Below, piece by piece: positions 36,794-46,578 of a DNA stretch of 64,000 bases (positions are counted from its first letter, which is position 1; each line of letters opens with the position of its first letter). A model generated the notes under the pieces. The model worked only from the letters and a program-made list of their open reading frames with translations. It did not search any database and was not told the origin of the DNA. The position numbers and the translations under genes are program-made. The stretch lies in assembly GCF_017487345.1 (NCBI RefSeq), contig NZ_CP062006.1, positions 186,001 to 250,000 on the forward strand, given 5' to 3'. The stretch is from Brevundimonas pondensis (GTDB lineage: Bacteria > Pseudomonadota > Alphaproteobacteria > Caulobacterales > Caulobacteraceae).

Positions 36794-37768
36794 TCAGGCG
36801 GCGGCGGGGCTTTCGGCGTACTGACCGCCGACGCGGTAGCGGAACAGGTAACCCGGCGCGATGGCTTCCAGGCCGGTGGGCTCGACGCCCAGCGCGGCCA
36901 GACCCTCGGCGCTCGGCGAGACGACGTTGTCGCTCTCCAGCAGCAGGACCTGATCCTTCGTCAGGGCCGGCTTCAGGCCGATCGCCGCGGGGATCTGCGC
37001 CAGCGACCCCAGGATGCGGGCGGCGAAGAAGGGCACGGGGACCAGGAAGCGGTCGCGGTTGGTTTCGCGCAGGATGAACTTGAGGATGTCCTCGAAGGTC
37101 CAGACCGACGGCCCGCCCAGTTCGAAGGTCTTGCCCTCGGCTTCCGGGGCGACGGTGGCGCGGGCCACGGCCTCAGCCACGTCGCCGACATAGACCGGCT
37201 GGAACTTCGTCACGCCGCCGCCGATCAGCGGCAGGGCGGGCGACCAGGTCGCCATGGCGGCGAACTTGTTCAGGAAGGCGTCGTCCGAACCGAAGATGAC
37301 CGAGGGGCGGATGACCACGGCGCCGGGGAAGGCGGCGCGCACGGCGGCCTCGGCGGCGCCCTTGGTGCGGGCGTAGGCGGCCTTGCCGTTCACGTCGGCG
37401 CCCAGGGCCGACATGTGGGTCAGGCGCTGGACGCCCGCGGCCTTGGCGGCCTCGGCGACATTGACGGCGCCTTGGACATGCAGGGCCTCGAACTTGCGGC
37501 CGCCGGTTTCGAACAGGATGCCGACCAGGTTGATCACGGCGTCGGCGCCCTTGATCGCCTCGGCGACGGCGGCCTTGTCGGTGATGTCGCAACGGACGGT
37601 CTGGATCTGGCCGACGTCGCCGGCCATGCGCAGTTCATAGGCGAGCGCAGGCTTGCGCACGGCGACGCGCACGCGCCAGCCGCGCTTGGCCAGGGCTCGC
37701 ACCACCTGGGTTCCGACAAAGCCCGAGCCGCCGAAAACGGTGACCAGTCCGGGGGCGAAATCAGCCAT
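36794..37768 (-). CDS. NAD(P)-binding NDUFA9-like protein
   Basis: A 324-residue Rossmann-fold protein. VTVFGGSGFVGTQVVRAL (residues 9-26) is the dinucleotide-binding loop. Landmarks are HMSALGADVNGKAAYARTKG, an SDR-like Tyr-x3-Lys-like segment (YARTK), and IRPSVIFGSDDAFLNKF. The order fits the complex I NDUFA9 subunit-like/atypical SDR proteins of alphaproteobacteria. ATG 37768 is used; upstream extension is improbable. No nuo gene is near, so complex I attachment is not shown. Confidence 0.82.
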   Translation of the reverse strand: MADFAPGLVTVFGGSGFVGTQVVRALAKRGWRVRVAVRKPALAYELRMAGDVGQIQTVRCDITDKAAVAEAIKGADAVINLVGILFETGGRKFEALHVQGAVNVAEAAKAAGVQRLTHMSALGADVNGKAAYARTKGAAEAAVRAAFPGAVVIRPSVIFGSDDAFLNKFAAMATWSPALPLIGGGVTKFQPVYVGDVAEAVARATVAPEAEGKTFELGGPSVWTFEDILKFILRETNRDRFLVPVPFFAARILGSLAQIPAAIGLKPALTKDQVLLLESDNVVSPSAEGLAALGVEPTGLEAIAPGYLFRYRVGGQYAESPAAA

Positions 37769-37882
37769 CTGAGCGCTCCAACGCCAAACCCGGCCGCAGG
37801 CGGGCGACCGGAGAAGAATTCCATGGGCGGGGCTTAACCGATGCGCCGCCCCGCCGCAACGCACAGGGCCGGGAGAAGGGCC

Positions 37883-39550
37883 TTAGTCGGCGCGATAGAC
37901 CACCTGTCCGTCCACCACGGTCAGAACCGCATGGCCCTTGGGAATGTCGGCGGCGGGCACGGTCATCAGATCGATATTGAAGGCGCTGAAGTCCGCCCGC
38001 TTGCCGACCTCGATGGTGCCCAGCTCCTTCTCGCGGAAGCTGGCGTAGGCGGGCCACAGGGTGAACATCTTCAGCGCCGTCGCCCGATCCACGGCCTCGT
38101 TGGGGCGCCAGTCCGGCCCCTGGAAGCCGTTCAGGTCGCGCCGCGCCACGGCGGCGTAGAACTCGATCAGGGGATCGCCGCGCTCGACCGGGGCGTCCGA
38201 GCCGCCCACCACGATGACGCCGCGATCCACCAGGGTATGCCAGGCGTAGGCCCCGTCCAGCCGCGCGTCGCCTAGACGGTCGGCGGCGAAATGCAGGTCG
38301 CCGATGGCGTGGCTGGGCTGCATCGAGGCGATGATCGGCAGCTCGTCGAAGTAGTGATAGTCGGCGGGTCGGATGATCTGGGCGTGTTCGATGCGCCAGC
38401 GCGGGTCGGCCAGCTTCCACTCCGATTTCGGCACGGACCGCAGGGCCTCCTCGTACCAGGCGGCGACGTCGTGATTGCCCTGGTCGCCGATGGCGTGGGT
38501 GGCGATCTGGATGCCGGTGCGCAGGGCCTCCTGATACAGGGGCATGACCGCCTCGCGCGACGCCAGCATCAGGCCGGACGTGTCGGGGCGGTCCGAATAG
38601 GGCTCGAACAGCTTGGCCCCGCGCGAACCCAGGGCGCCGTCGGCGTAGAACTTGATCGCCCGGGTGATGATGCGCCCGTCGCCCGCGTCGCGCGGCCCGC
38701 TGGCCATCAGGGCGCGGGCGTCGCCCATGTCGATGCTGTTATAGACCCGCAACGGCGCCTCGCCGTCGCGCGCCATCGCCTCCATCAGCGGCACGTCCTT
38801 CCAAGGCGCGCTCATGAAGTGGACGCCGGTCCAGCCGTAGCGGGCGTAGACGTCAAAGCCCGCGCGATAGGCCGCGCGCGTCGCCGCCGCGTCGGCCTGC
38901 GGCGTCAGCGGCTCGACCAGCACCATGGCCCCGTCGACCAATAGGCCGGTCGGCTGGCCGTTCGTGTCTTTCAGGATCTCGCCGCCCGAGGGGGCGGGCG
39001 TCGTCGCATCGACCTTGGCGGCGCTCAGCGCGGCGCTGGAGACCGCGACCGCATGGCCGTCGGCGCGGCTCAGCAAGACCACCCGGCCCGGCGCGGCGGC
39101 GTCCAGATCGGCGGCGGTCAAGAAGCGTTTCTCGGGCCAGTGGGTTTCGATCCAGCCGCGCCCGATGATGACGCCCTCGGGGTGAACTCTGGCCCAGTCG
39201 CTCAGTCTCTGCATGGCCTCGACGACCGAGGCCGAGCCTTCCAGGTTCAGCGTCATCTCGCGCCAGCCTATGCCGTCCAGATGGGCGTGGCCGTCGGTGA
39301 AGCCGGGGAAGAGGGTCGCGCCCTTCAGGTCGATGACCTGCATGTCGGCGGGGCCCGCCACTGCCGTTTCAGCGCCCACTGACATGATCCTTCCGTCACG
39401 GACGACCACCTGCTCGGCGGTCGGCTGGGCCGGGTCGCCCGTGTAGATGGTCCCGCCATGGATCAGCAGGTTCTGGGCGAAGGCGGCGGGCGCGGCGGCG
39501 ACCATCAGGCCTGCAGCCAGCGGAAGGGCCTTCATCAGGGGGCGGATCAT
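37883..39550 (-). CDS. exported amidohydrolase (YtcJ-like)
   Basis: A 555-residue metal-dependent hydrolase. A signal peptide ends AAFAQN. LFPGFTDGHAHLDGIG holds the HxH metal ligands, with later motifs QIATHAIGDQGNHDVA, RIEHAQIIRPADY and GSDAPVERGDPL with Asp. The C-terminus returns to the beta sandwich (GKRADFSAFNID). Substrates of YtcJ-like proteins are unknown. ATG 39550 is followed by a second Met. Confidence 0.88.
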   Translation of the reverse strand: MIRPLMKALPLAAGLMVAAAPAAFAQNLLIHGGTIYTGDPAQPTAEQVVVRDGRIMSVGAETAVAGPADMQVIDLKGATLFPGFTDGHAHLDGIGWREMTLNLEGSASVVEAMQRLSDWARVHPEGVIIGRGWIETHWPEKRFLTAADLDAAAPGRVVLLSRADGHAVAVSSAALSAAKVDATTPAPSGGEILKDTNGQPTGLLVDGAMVLVEPLTPQADAAATRAAYRAGFDVYARYGWTGVHFMSAPWKDVPLMEAMARDGEAPLRVYNSIDMGDARALMASGPRDAGDGRIITRAIKFYADGALGSRGAKLFEPYSDRPDTSGLMLASREAVMPLYQEALRTGIQIATHAIGDQGNHDVAAWYEEALRSVPKSEWKLADPRWRIEHAQIIRPADYHYFDELPIIASMQPSHAIGDLHFAADRLGDARLDGAYAWHTLVDRGVIVVGGSDAPVERGDPLIEFYAAVARRDLNGFQGPDWRPNEAVDRATALKMFTLWPAYASFREKELGTIEVGKRADFSAFNIDLMTVPAADIPKGHAVLTVVDGQVVYRAD

Positions 39551-39603
39551 GGGCGTCCTCCAACGGCAACGCAGAACATGGACGAAATGTCGCTCATGGA
39601 CAT

Positions 39604-39879
39604 TCAGTCGTCGTGAGCCTGAACGAGCCAACCTTCTTGTGTCAGCTCCGACAGATGACTTCGGGGCGTCTTGAGCATCGCTTCGCCGAGGTCGGACTGA
39701 TCATCGACTATGTGGTGGATGTGCACCGGTCGCATCGTGGCGCCCTCAGGAGAATGATCATATTCCCCGCATGTGAGTTGCCACATGCCGTCAGAGTGAT
39801 GAACGATCAGACGAATTGGGCGATCCGAGGCTATGACGTGGTCACAGGCCAGGACTAAAGGCGACGTTTCGTCCGTCAT
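39604..39879 (-). CDS. hypothetical 91-residue protein
   Basis: A small protein beginning MTDETSPLVLACDHVIASD, with His/Asp-rich GEYDHSPEGATMRPVHIHHI and a final LTQEGWLVQAHDD. Base composition is lower in GC than its neighbours. No family is recognised, although its layout recalls small immunity- or sensor-type domains. It is divergent from the DUF488 gene. Confidence 0.55.
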   Translation of the reverse strand: MTDETSPLVLACDHVIASDRPIRLIVHHSDGMWQLTCGEYDHSPEGATMRPVHIHHIVDDQSDLGEAMLKTPRSHLSELTQEGWLVQAHDD

Positions 39880-39969
39880 GTTTTCTCCCCAAACGCGCTG
39901 TGCGCCGTGCCGTCCAGAGAGCTTGCTGCAGAGCTTGGCGTCAAGCGATCCTGCGCGCATCATCGCCGT

Positions 39970-40401
39970 ATGAAGCTATTCACCATCGGCTATGAAGGCT
40001 CCACCCAGCCCCAGGTCATCGACCGGCTGAAGGCGGCGGACGTCGAGCTGGTCGCCGACGTGCGCGCCGTGGCCTCGTCCCGCATCGCGGGCTTCTCCAA
40101 GACGGTGCTGGGCGAGAGCCTGAAGGCCGAGGGGCTGGACTATCTGCAACTGCGGGCGCTGGGGACGCCCAAGGCCGGGCGCGATGCGGCGCGTAAGGGC
40201 GACGTGGCGACCATGCACGCCATCTTCAACGCCCACATGCAGGAACCCGACGCCGAGGCCGCCTTCCAGCAGCTGCGTCATGTGGCGGGGGAGAAACGCA
40301 TCGCCCTGCTGTGTTTCGAGGCCGAGGCCTGCGGCTGCCACCGGGCCGTCCTCGCTGACAGGCTGGCCCGCGAGGACGGCGTCGAGGTGGTGAACCTCTA
40401 G
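39970..40401 (+). CDS. DUF488 family protein
   Basis: A 143-residue protein with FTIGYEGSTQPQVIDRLKAA at the N-terminus, VADVRAVASSRIAGFSK, and a C-terminal CFEAEACGCHRAVLADRLA with closely spaced Cys and His. These match the DUF488 family, whose function is unknown. ATG 39970 is chosen because an earlier start adds a sequence unlike the family. It converges on the M1 peptidase gene with only three bases between stops. Confidence 0.85.
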   Translation: MKLFTIGYEGSTQPQVIDRLKAADVELVADVRAVASSRIAGFSKTVLGESLKAEGLDYLQLRALGTPKAGRDAARKGDVATMHAIFNAHMQEPDAEAAFQQLRHVAGEKRIALLCFEAEACGCHRAVLADRLAREDGVEVVNL

Positions 40402-40404
40402 GGG

Positions 40405-42369
40405 TTACGGACGGCCCACCAGCTGATCCACCGAGCCCGACGTGACCGGGTGATAGAGCGGCCGCGCCTTGGCGTAGATGCGCGTGGCGTTGGCCCGGCC
40501 CCAGTCGCCTTCGTTCCACAGGGTCTGGAACAGGGGCAGGACGAATTTGCGACGGCCTTGGCTGGTCAGGAAGCGGTCGGCCGTGGCGACGGCGGGCTCA
40601 TAACGGTGCGCCAGGGCGATCTGCAGCCAGGCGAAGGTCAGCTCGGCGTTGCCCTCATTGGCCAGGTTCAGCGTCTTCTCCAGATCGGCCAGTTGCGCCG
40701 TCGTCAGCCAGTCGGCGCCGGCCTTCAGACCCTCGGGACGCCAGGCCAGGAAGCGCTGGCGCTGCTGGGTGTTCCAGCTCTGCCAGTCGACGGCCGAGGC
40801 CGGACCCTTGTCGGCGAAGAAGGCCTTGGCCTGTTGGTCGACCGCCTCGAAGGCGTGCGACACCGGCGGCACCCAGTTCGACGGCATGCCCGGCTTGTAT
40901 ATCCAGTTCTCTAGCTGCAGTTGCGCCTCCAGCGCTGCATCGCCCTTGATCAGGTTTTCGCGGATGTCGGCCAGGAAGCCCACGTCGGTCATGGGCTGGA
41001 AGGCGTGACGGTCGAAATAGCCGCGCAGCCAGGCGTCGAAGGTCTCGCGCCCCACGATGCGCTCGATGGTGCGCAGCATGGCCGCGCCCTTCTCATAGGG
41101 CACGCCCGACAGGCCGTCGTCGGGATCGCGCCCGGTCAGGTCGATGTGCAGCTTGGTGTCGTCCGGCGCGGTGGTCGCCAGTTCCGCCGACAGCTCGCCC
41201 CAGCCGAGAACCTGCTCCTGCATGGCGCGGTCGCGCCCATACAGAGCCTCCATGATCCGGTTCTCGAAATAGACGGTGGTGCCTTCGTTCAGCCAGATGT
41301 CCGACCACGTCGCGTTGGTCACCAGATTGCCGGACCAGCTGTGCGCCAGCTCGTGCGCCACCAGCGAGACCAGCGACTGATCCCCGGCGATGATGGTCGG
41401 GGTGGCGAAGGTCAGGCGCGGGTTCTCCATCCCGCCGAAGGGGAAGCTGGGCGGCAGGACCAGCAGGTCGTAGCGGCCCCAGCGATAGGGGCCGTAAAGG
41501 GCCTCGGCGGCGTCCACCATGCGCGGGGTCGAGACCAGCTCGGCGCGGGCGGCCTCCAGTCGGCTGGGCTCGGTCCAGACGCCGGTGCGGCCGTCGAAGG
41601 AGGCGAAGGCGATGTCGCCGATGGCGATGGCCATCAGATAGGGCGGGATCGGGCGATCCATGTCGAAGCGCCAGGCCTTCTGGCCAGCGGCGGCGGCCTC
41701 GCCGGTCGGCGTCAGGTGCTCGGCGGACATGACCACGGTCAGGTCGGCGGGGGCGACCACGCGCGCCGAATAGGTCTGGCGGATGCCGGGGCTGTCCTGC
41801 GTCGGCACCCAGGTGCGGGTCAGGATGGCCTGGCCCTGGCTGAACAGATAGGGCTTCTGGCCGCCCGCGGTCTGCTGCGGGCTGAGCCATTGCAGGGCCG
41901 CCGCGTCGGGGCGGGTGGAATAGTCGACGACGACCTTCTGGACCTCGGTCCCGGCGAAGGCGGGCAGGTGGACCGTCAGGGCCTGACCCTTGATGACGTC
42001 GATGGCGCCCAGCTCATAGCGCAGCGGGCGGCCCTGCGCGTCGCGCACGCCGCGGATGTTCAGGTTCTTGGTGTCCAGCACCACCTCGGTCGCGCCGACG
42101 CGGCCGGTGACGTCCAGCGTCGCCGACCCCGACAGGGTCTTGCTCGCGAAGTCGGCGGTCAGGTCCAGGGCGACATGGCCGACCCGCGCCTCGGCCGGAC
42201 GAGCGTTGGAGTGGATGTCGTTGGCGTAGGCGAAGGCGGGCGTCGCAGGCGTGGCGGCGGGCGCGGTCATGTCCGATCCTCCGGGCGCGGTGGCGCAGGC
42301 GCCGAGGGAAGAGACAAAGGCGGCGGCGAGGGCGAGGGCGGAAACCTGCCCAACCAGCTTCAGGGTCAT
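40405..42369 (-). CDS. M1 family metallopeptidase (lipoprotein)
   Basis: A 654-residue aminopeptidase of the leukotriene-A4-hydrolase-like group. A lipoprotein signal ends LGACATAP. The exopeptidase motif is FGGMENPRLTFATP, zinc ligands are in VAHELAHSWSGNLV and the following WLNEGTTVYFENRI. A C-terminal helical domain follows. It acts in the envelope on short peptides. It is alone in its transcript; the MFS gene downstream follows after 52 bases. Confidence 0.93.
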   Translation of the reverse strand: MTLKLVGQVSALALAAAFVSSLGACATAPGGSDMTAPAATPATPAFAYANDIHSNARPAEARVGHVALDLTADFASKTLSGSATLDVTGRVGATEVVLDTKNLNIRGVRDAQGRPLRYELGAIDVIKGQALTVHLPAFAGTEVQKVVVDYSTRPDAAALQWLSPQQTAGGQKPYLFSQGQAILTRTWVPTQDSPGIRQTYSARVVAPADLTVVMSAEHLTPTGEAAAAGQKAWRFDMDRPIPPYLMAIAIGDIAFASFDGRTGVWTEPSRLEAARAELVSTPRMVDAAEALYGPYRWGRYDLLVLPPSFPFGGMENPRLTFATPTIIAGDQSLVSLVAHELAHSWSGNLVTNATWSDIWLNEGTTVYFENRIMEALYGRDRAMQEQVLGWGELSAELATTAPDDTKLHIDLTGRDPDDGLSGVPYEKGAAMLRTIERIVGRETFDAWLRGYFDRHAFQPMTDVGFLADIRENLIKGDAALEAQLQLENWIYKPGMPSNWVPPVSHAFEAVDQQAKAFFADKGPASAVDWQSWNTQQRQRFLAWRPEGLKAGADWLTTAQLADLEKTLNLANEGNAELTFAWLQIALAHRYEPAVATADRFLTSQGRRKFVLPLFQTLWNEGDWGRANATRIYAKARPLYHPVTSGSVDQLVGRP

Positions 42370-42421
42370 CGAACGCTCCGTATTCAGATGCGCCCGAAAA
42401 GGCTCCCTTCGCCCCGAAAGA

Positions 42422-43678
42422 TCAAGCCTTGGCTGCAGCCGGCGGCAGATGGTGCGCCTTGAACAGCCGTCCCTTCTCGGCGACCAGAACCAGCAGCAGG
42501 GCGACGAAGCCCAGGGCCGCGAAACCGACCGTCATCGGCACGGTGGTGCCGTCGAAATGCTGGCCGATCCAGAAGCCCAGCAGGGCCCCGCCGATGGTCG
42601 AGATGAAGCCCTGGGCCGAGGCGGCCGTTCCGGCGATATGGCCCATGGGCTCCATGGCCATGGAGCCGAAGTTGCCGGCGATGAAGCCGAAGCAGAACAT
42701 CTTGCAGGCCTGGAAAGCGGCGAAGACCCACAGGCTGTCATGCCCCGTATAGGCGACGATGGCGTGCAGGACGCTGAAACCGATGAAGCCGAACAGGGCC
42801 GTATGGGCGATCAGGCGCGAGCCCAGCTTCTCGACCATCCGCGAGTTCAGCACCGAGGCCAGGGCGATGCCGCCCGCCACCAGGGCGAAGACGGTGGTGA
42901 ACAGGCCCGGAGACTTGAACACGTCGAAGAAGATCTGCTGCGACGAGTTGATGAAGGCGAACAGGGCGCCGCTGATCGCCGTCATGGCCAGGGTGTAGCC
43001 CATGCCGATGCGACTGCTCAGGGCCTGACCAAAGGCCCCGGCGATGCGCTTTACGTTGATCGGCATGCGGTCTTCGGGATGCAGGGTCTCGGGCAGGCGC
43101 AGGGCGGCCCACAGCAGGAAGGACCCGCCGAACAGGGCGAAGAAGCCGAAGATCCAGCGCCAGGGCGCCACCAGCATGATCAGCTGCCCGACCGTGGGGG
43201 CCAGAATGGGCACGCCGAGGAAGACCAGGAAGCTCAATGACATGACCCGCGCCATGGTCCGACCCGAATAGCGGTCGCGCACGATGGAGACGGCCAGCAC
43301 CCGCGTCGCCGCTGAACCCAGACCCATGCCGATGCGCGACAGGATCAGCCACTCGAACGAATGGGCGAAGGCGGCCAGAATGCTGAAGCCGACATAGAGG
43401 CCGATGCCGATGAACAGGATGGGCCGACGCCCGAAGCGGTCCGCCAGGGGGCCGTAAAACAGCTGGGCGCCGCCAAAGCCCAGCAGATAGGCGGTGATCA
43501 CCCACTGACGCGTGTTCTCGTTGACCACGCCCAGGTCTTCGCCGATGTGCGGCAGGGCCGGCAGCATGGCGTCGATGGCCAGGGCGTTCATCGCCATCAT
43601 GACGGCGATCAGGCAGACGAATTCGGCGAACCCCGGCCCCTTGGGGGCGGCGGTTGTACTGGGCGGGGTGCTGGTCAT
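42422..43678 (-). CDS. Bcr/CflA-family MFS drug transporter
   Basis: A 418-residue transporter with twelve helices. The family motifs are present: IDAMLPALPHIGEDLG in helix 1, FYGPLADRFGRRPILFIG (motif A), and RIGMGLGSAATRVLAVSIVRDRY. It would export drugs or small molecules with proton antiport. It lies between the HlyD gene and the M1 peptidase gene but has its own 71-base upstream gap. The start is ATG 43678. Confidence 0.92.
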   Translation of the reverse strand: MTSTPPSTTAAPKGPGFAEFVCLIAVMMAMNALAIDAMLPALPHIGEDLGVVNENTRQWVITAYLLGFGGAQLFYGPLADRFGRRPILFIGIGLYVGFSILAAFAHSFEWLILSRIGMGLGSAATRVLAVSIVRDRYSGRTMARVMSLSFLVFLGVPILAPTVGQLIMLVAPWRWIFGFFALFGGSFLLWAALRLPETLHPEDRMPINVKRIAGAFGQALSSRIGMGYTLAMTAISGALFAFINSSQQIFFDVFKSPGLFTTVFALVAGGIALASVLNSRMVEKLGSRLIAHTALFGFIGFSVLHAIVAYTGHDSLWVFAAFQACKMFCFGFIAGNFGSMAMEPMGHIAGTAASAQGFISTIGGALLGFWIGQHFDGTTVPMTVGFAALGFVALLLVLVAEKGRLFKAHHLPPAAAKA

Positions 43679-43749
43679 CGGGACCAGATGCGGGCTGCGT
43701 CAGCCTGACGCAACCCTCAAGCTGGATGAAGTTTTCGCGTCGGCGCGGT

Positions 43750-44772
43750 TCAGCGGACGTCGCGCACGTCGATCCGGGCCGTCACCGACATGCCGGGGGC
43801 CAGTCGCGTCGCCGCTTCCTGACCGGGATCAATCGAGACGCGCACCGGGATGCGCTGGGCCACCTTGGTGAAGTTGCCGGTGGCGTTGTCGGGGCGGATG
43901 ACGCTGAACTCGGACCCGGCGGCGGGCGAGATGCGTTCGACCCTGCCCTTCAGTTTGGCCCCGCCCAGGGCGTCGACGGCGATCTCGACCGGCTGGCCGA
44001 CACGGACGTCGCGCATCTGGGTCTCCTTCATATTGGCCGTGACCCAGACCACGTCGGGGACCAGGGCCGTCAGCTGCGTGCCGACCGCGACCTGCTGGCC
44101 GACGCGAACCGCGACCTCGCCCAGGCGACCGGCGCGCGGGGCGGTGATGCGGGTGTTGTCGAGATCGATCTGGGCCAGACGCACCTGGGCCTGGGCGTTC
44201 TCGACGGCGGCCTCCAGCGAGCCGCGCCCGACCACGGCCGAGGTGACGCCGGTCTGGGCCACGCCCTCGGCGGCGCGGGCGGCGGCCAGTTGCGCCTCGG
44301 CGGCGCGCAGGGCGTTCTGGGCGACATCCACCTGGGCCTGGGCCACCCAGCCGCCGGCGAACAGGGTGCGCACGCGCTGGGCGTCGGCGCGGGCTTTCGT
44401 CACGGCAGATTCAGCCCCGGCGATGGAGGCGCGGGTCTGGGCGACCGAGCCGCGGGCCGAGGCCTGACTCTGGGTCGAGTTGGCCAGGGCCGCTTCGGCC
44501 GAATGCAGGGCCGCTTTCGCCTGATCCAGCCGCTGGCGATAGATGCGGTCGTCCACGGTGGCCAGAAGCTGGCCCTGTTGCACGGTCTGGAAGTCCTGGA
44601 CCTCGACCGCGGTCACATAGCCGCTGACCTGGGGGCTGATGACCGTCACCTGGCCGCGTACATAGGCGTTGTCGGTGACTTGCGGCCCGCCGTCGAAGGG
44701 CGGCAGGCGCCAGGCGTGCAACACCAGACCGACCCCGACCAAGGCGATCAGGGCCAGCACCACGCTGATCAT
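43750..44772 (-). CDS. HlyD-family efflux adaptor (EmrA-like), start region disrupted
   Basis: A membrane fusion protein with one N-terminal helix, a lipoyl-like region (AYVRGQVTVISPQVSGYVTAVEVQDFQTVQQGQ), a long coiled-coil hairpin and the DNTRITAPRAGRLGEV barrel half. It links the EmrB-like pump to an outer-membrane channel. The only in-frame start is ATG 44772, just before the helix. Upstream the same frame has a Pro/Ala-rich protein-like leader running back to the EmrB stop but with no start codon. A sensible ATG at 44879 (MTDATPPP) is out of frame by one base, near C runs. Either a frameshift or internal start applies. Confidence 0.82.
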   Translation of the reverse strand: MISVVLALIALVGVGLVLHAWRLPPFDGGPQVTDNAYVRGQVTVISPQVSGYVTAVEVQDFQTVQQGQLLATVDDRIYRQRLDQAKAALHSAEAALANSTQSQASARGSVAQTRASIAGAESAVTKARADAQRVRTLFAGGWVAQAQVDVAQNALRAAEAQLAAARAAEGVAQTGVTSAVVGRGSLEAAVENAQAQVRLAQIDLDNTRITAPRAGRLGEVAVRVGQQVAVGTQLTALVPDVVWVTANMKETQMRDVRVGQPVEIAVDALGGAKLKGRVERISPAAGSEFSVIRPDNATGNFTKVAQRIPVRVSIDPGQEAATRLAPGMSVTARIDVRDVR

Positions 44773-44892
44773 GACGCGGCGGCCGCTGGACGGCTGGGGC
44801 GCGGACGCGGGCGGGGGCGGCGGGGCAGCCGGAGCAGGAGCGGCGGGGGCTTGAGCGGGGGCGGGGTGGCGTCGGTCATGGTCGGGTCCGGG

Positions 44893-46578
44893 TCATTCGA
44901 CAGCGGCGGCAGCGGCGGCCTGGGCCGCCTCGCGGTGGGCGGCGCGGCGCGCCTCGATACGGGGGCGATAGTGGTTCACGGCGACCCAGACGGCGCCGAC
45001 GGCGGCGGCGGCGGCGATCAGCAGGAAGACGTCGTTATAGGCCAGGACCTGGGCCTGCTGGCTGATCTGCTGTTGCAGCAGCTTCAGCGCCAGGGCCTGC
45101 CTCTGGGCCGCGTCGCCGACGGTGTGGGCGTAGGCCCCACCCAGTTGCTGCAGCCGCAGCACCACCTCGGGATCGCCCATGTCGATGTGGGCGCTCAACT
45201 GGTTGGAGTGAAACTTCTCGCGCAGGGTCTGGATGGTGCCGACCAGGGCCGAGCCCATCAGGCCGCCGATGTTCTGGCCGATCGAAAAGACGACGATGAA
45301 GCTGACCATGTGCTTGCCTCCGCCCTGCAGCACCTTGCCGAAGCCGATGATCATGGTCGGGCCGATGAAGAAGGCGGCGGCGAACCCCAGCAGGGCCTGG
45401 CTGAAGTAGAGGTTGGCCGGGCGCGTCAGCACCGTGGCGTGGCTGTCCATGAAGGCGCCGACGGCGATCAGGACCAGGGCGATGGAGATGGGCTTCCACA
45501 GCTTGGTCGGGTTCAGGGTGAAGGCGCTGGTCAGGGTCCCCGCCGCCGTGGCGAACAGCATGACCCAGAACAGGCTGTGCATCTGCTCGTAGCCCAGGCC
45601 CATCTGCTGCAGGAAGCCGACCGCGCCGGTCGTCTGTTCCGACAGGACGATCCGCACCAGCAGGATGGCCAATAGCAGTCGCACGATGTCGCCGCCGGCC
45701 AGCCACTTCAGGTCGATCAGCGGATTGGCGCGATTGTATTCGATGATGACGGCGGCGGTCAGTAGCACCAGGGCCCCGATCAGGGCCAGGCCGATCCACG
45801 GCGCCTCGGTCCACCAGACGATCCGTCCCAGTCCCAGGACGGCGGTCAGCAGGGCCACCCCCGGCGCGAACAGGGCGAAGGTGACGAAGTCCAGCCTCTC
45901 GAAGGTCTTCACCCGCTGCGACGGCGGCATCTTCAGCGCGAAGACGGCGGGCAGGGCGACCAGCACCAGGCCCAGGTCGAACATGTAGACCGCCCGCCAC
46001 AGGTCGCGATCCAGCAGATAGCCGACCCCCAGCCGCGCCAGGGGAATGGCCAGGCTGGACAGGCCGACGCCGATGATGATGCCCTTCAGCCGGTGCTGCG
46101 CCGGGAAGGCCTGGATGATGTAGAGGATGCCGAGCGTCGACATGCCCGCCGCCGCGATGCCGGCGATGCCGCGCACCACTAGGGTCGAGCCGTAGTCCTC
46201 TAGAAACAGGTGGGCGGTCGCGGTGGCCAGGAAGACCATCAGGATGATCTCGGTGAACAGCCGCAGCCCGTACTGCATCCTGAACTTGACCAGCAGCAGG
46301 TTCATGCAGGCGTTGGTCATGACGAAGACGACCGGCAGCCAGGACGCCTCGGTCGTGGTTACCCCCAGCGAGCCGGCCAGCAGCGGGATGTTGGCCGTCA
46401 CCGCCGCATTGCCCAGGCTGCCGGTCAGGGCCACCAGAACCCCTACGCAGGCATAGGCCCAGCGCATCGGCGTTGAATGATCGGGCGTGGCGGGCGAGCC
46501 GGGCAGGGCCGGCCGCTCGTGCGGCTTCAGCGTCGCCAGATACTCGTCCCAGGGCAGGTCCCAGTTGCGGCGGCTCAT
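44893..46578 (-). CDS. DHA2-family MFS efflux pump (EmrB-like)
   Basis: A 561-residue transporter with fourteen helices. SGSL-type segments such as ALTGSLGNAAVTANIPLLAGSLGV, PVVFVMTNACMNLLL and LLDRDLWRAVYMFDLG fit EmrB. The C-terminal tail is Ala-rich (AAQAAAAAAVE). It would export drugs with the downstream HlyD protein. ATG 46578 overlaps the TetR stop by four bases (ATGA), so regulator and pump are one operon. Confidence 0.9.
   Translation of the reverse strand: MSRRNWDLPWDEYLATLKPHERPALPGSPATPDHSTPMRWAYACVGVLVALTGSLGNAAVTANIPLLAGSLGVTTTEASWLPVVFVMTNACMNLLLVKFRMQYGLRLFTEIILMVFLATATAHLFLEDYGSTLVVRGIAGIAAAGMSTLGILYIIQAFPAQHRLKGIIIGVGLSSLAIPLARLGVGYLLDRDLWRAVYMFDLGLVLVALPAVFALKMPPSQRVKTFERLDFVTFALFAPGVALLTAVLGLGRIVWWTEAPWIGLALIGALVLLTAAVIIEYNRANPLIDLKWLAGGDIVRLLLAILLVRIVLSEQTTGAVGFLQQMGLGYEQMHSLFWVMLFATAAGTLTSAFTLNPTKLWKPISIALVLIAVGAFMDSHATVLTRPANLYFSQALLGFAAAFFIGPTMIIGFGKVLQGGGKHMVSFIVVFSIGQNIGGLMGSALVGTIQTLREKFHSNQLSAHIDMGDPEVVLRLQQLGGAYAHTVGDAAQRQALALKLLQQQISQQAQVLAYNDVFLLIAAAAAVGAVWVAVNHYRPRIEARRAAHREAAQAAAAAAVE

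Noticed and set aside
40921..42462. 513-codon plus-strand frame over the M1 peptidase gene
   Set aside because: The M1 zinc and GGMEN motifs are on the minus strand; the plus frame is a Gly/Arg/His shadow.
43654..45675. 673-codon plus-strand frame over the HlyD and EmrB genes
   Set aside because: It is an antisense shadow without domain signals; both minus-strand proteins show family motifs.
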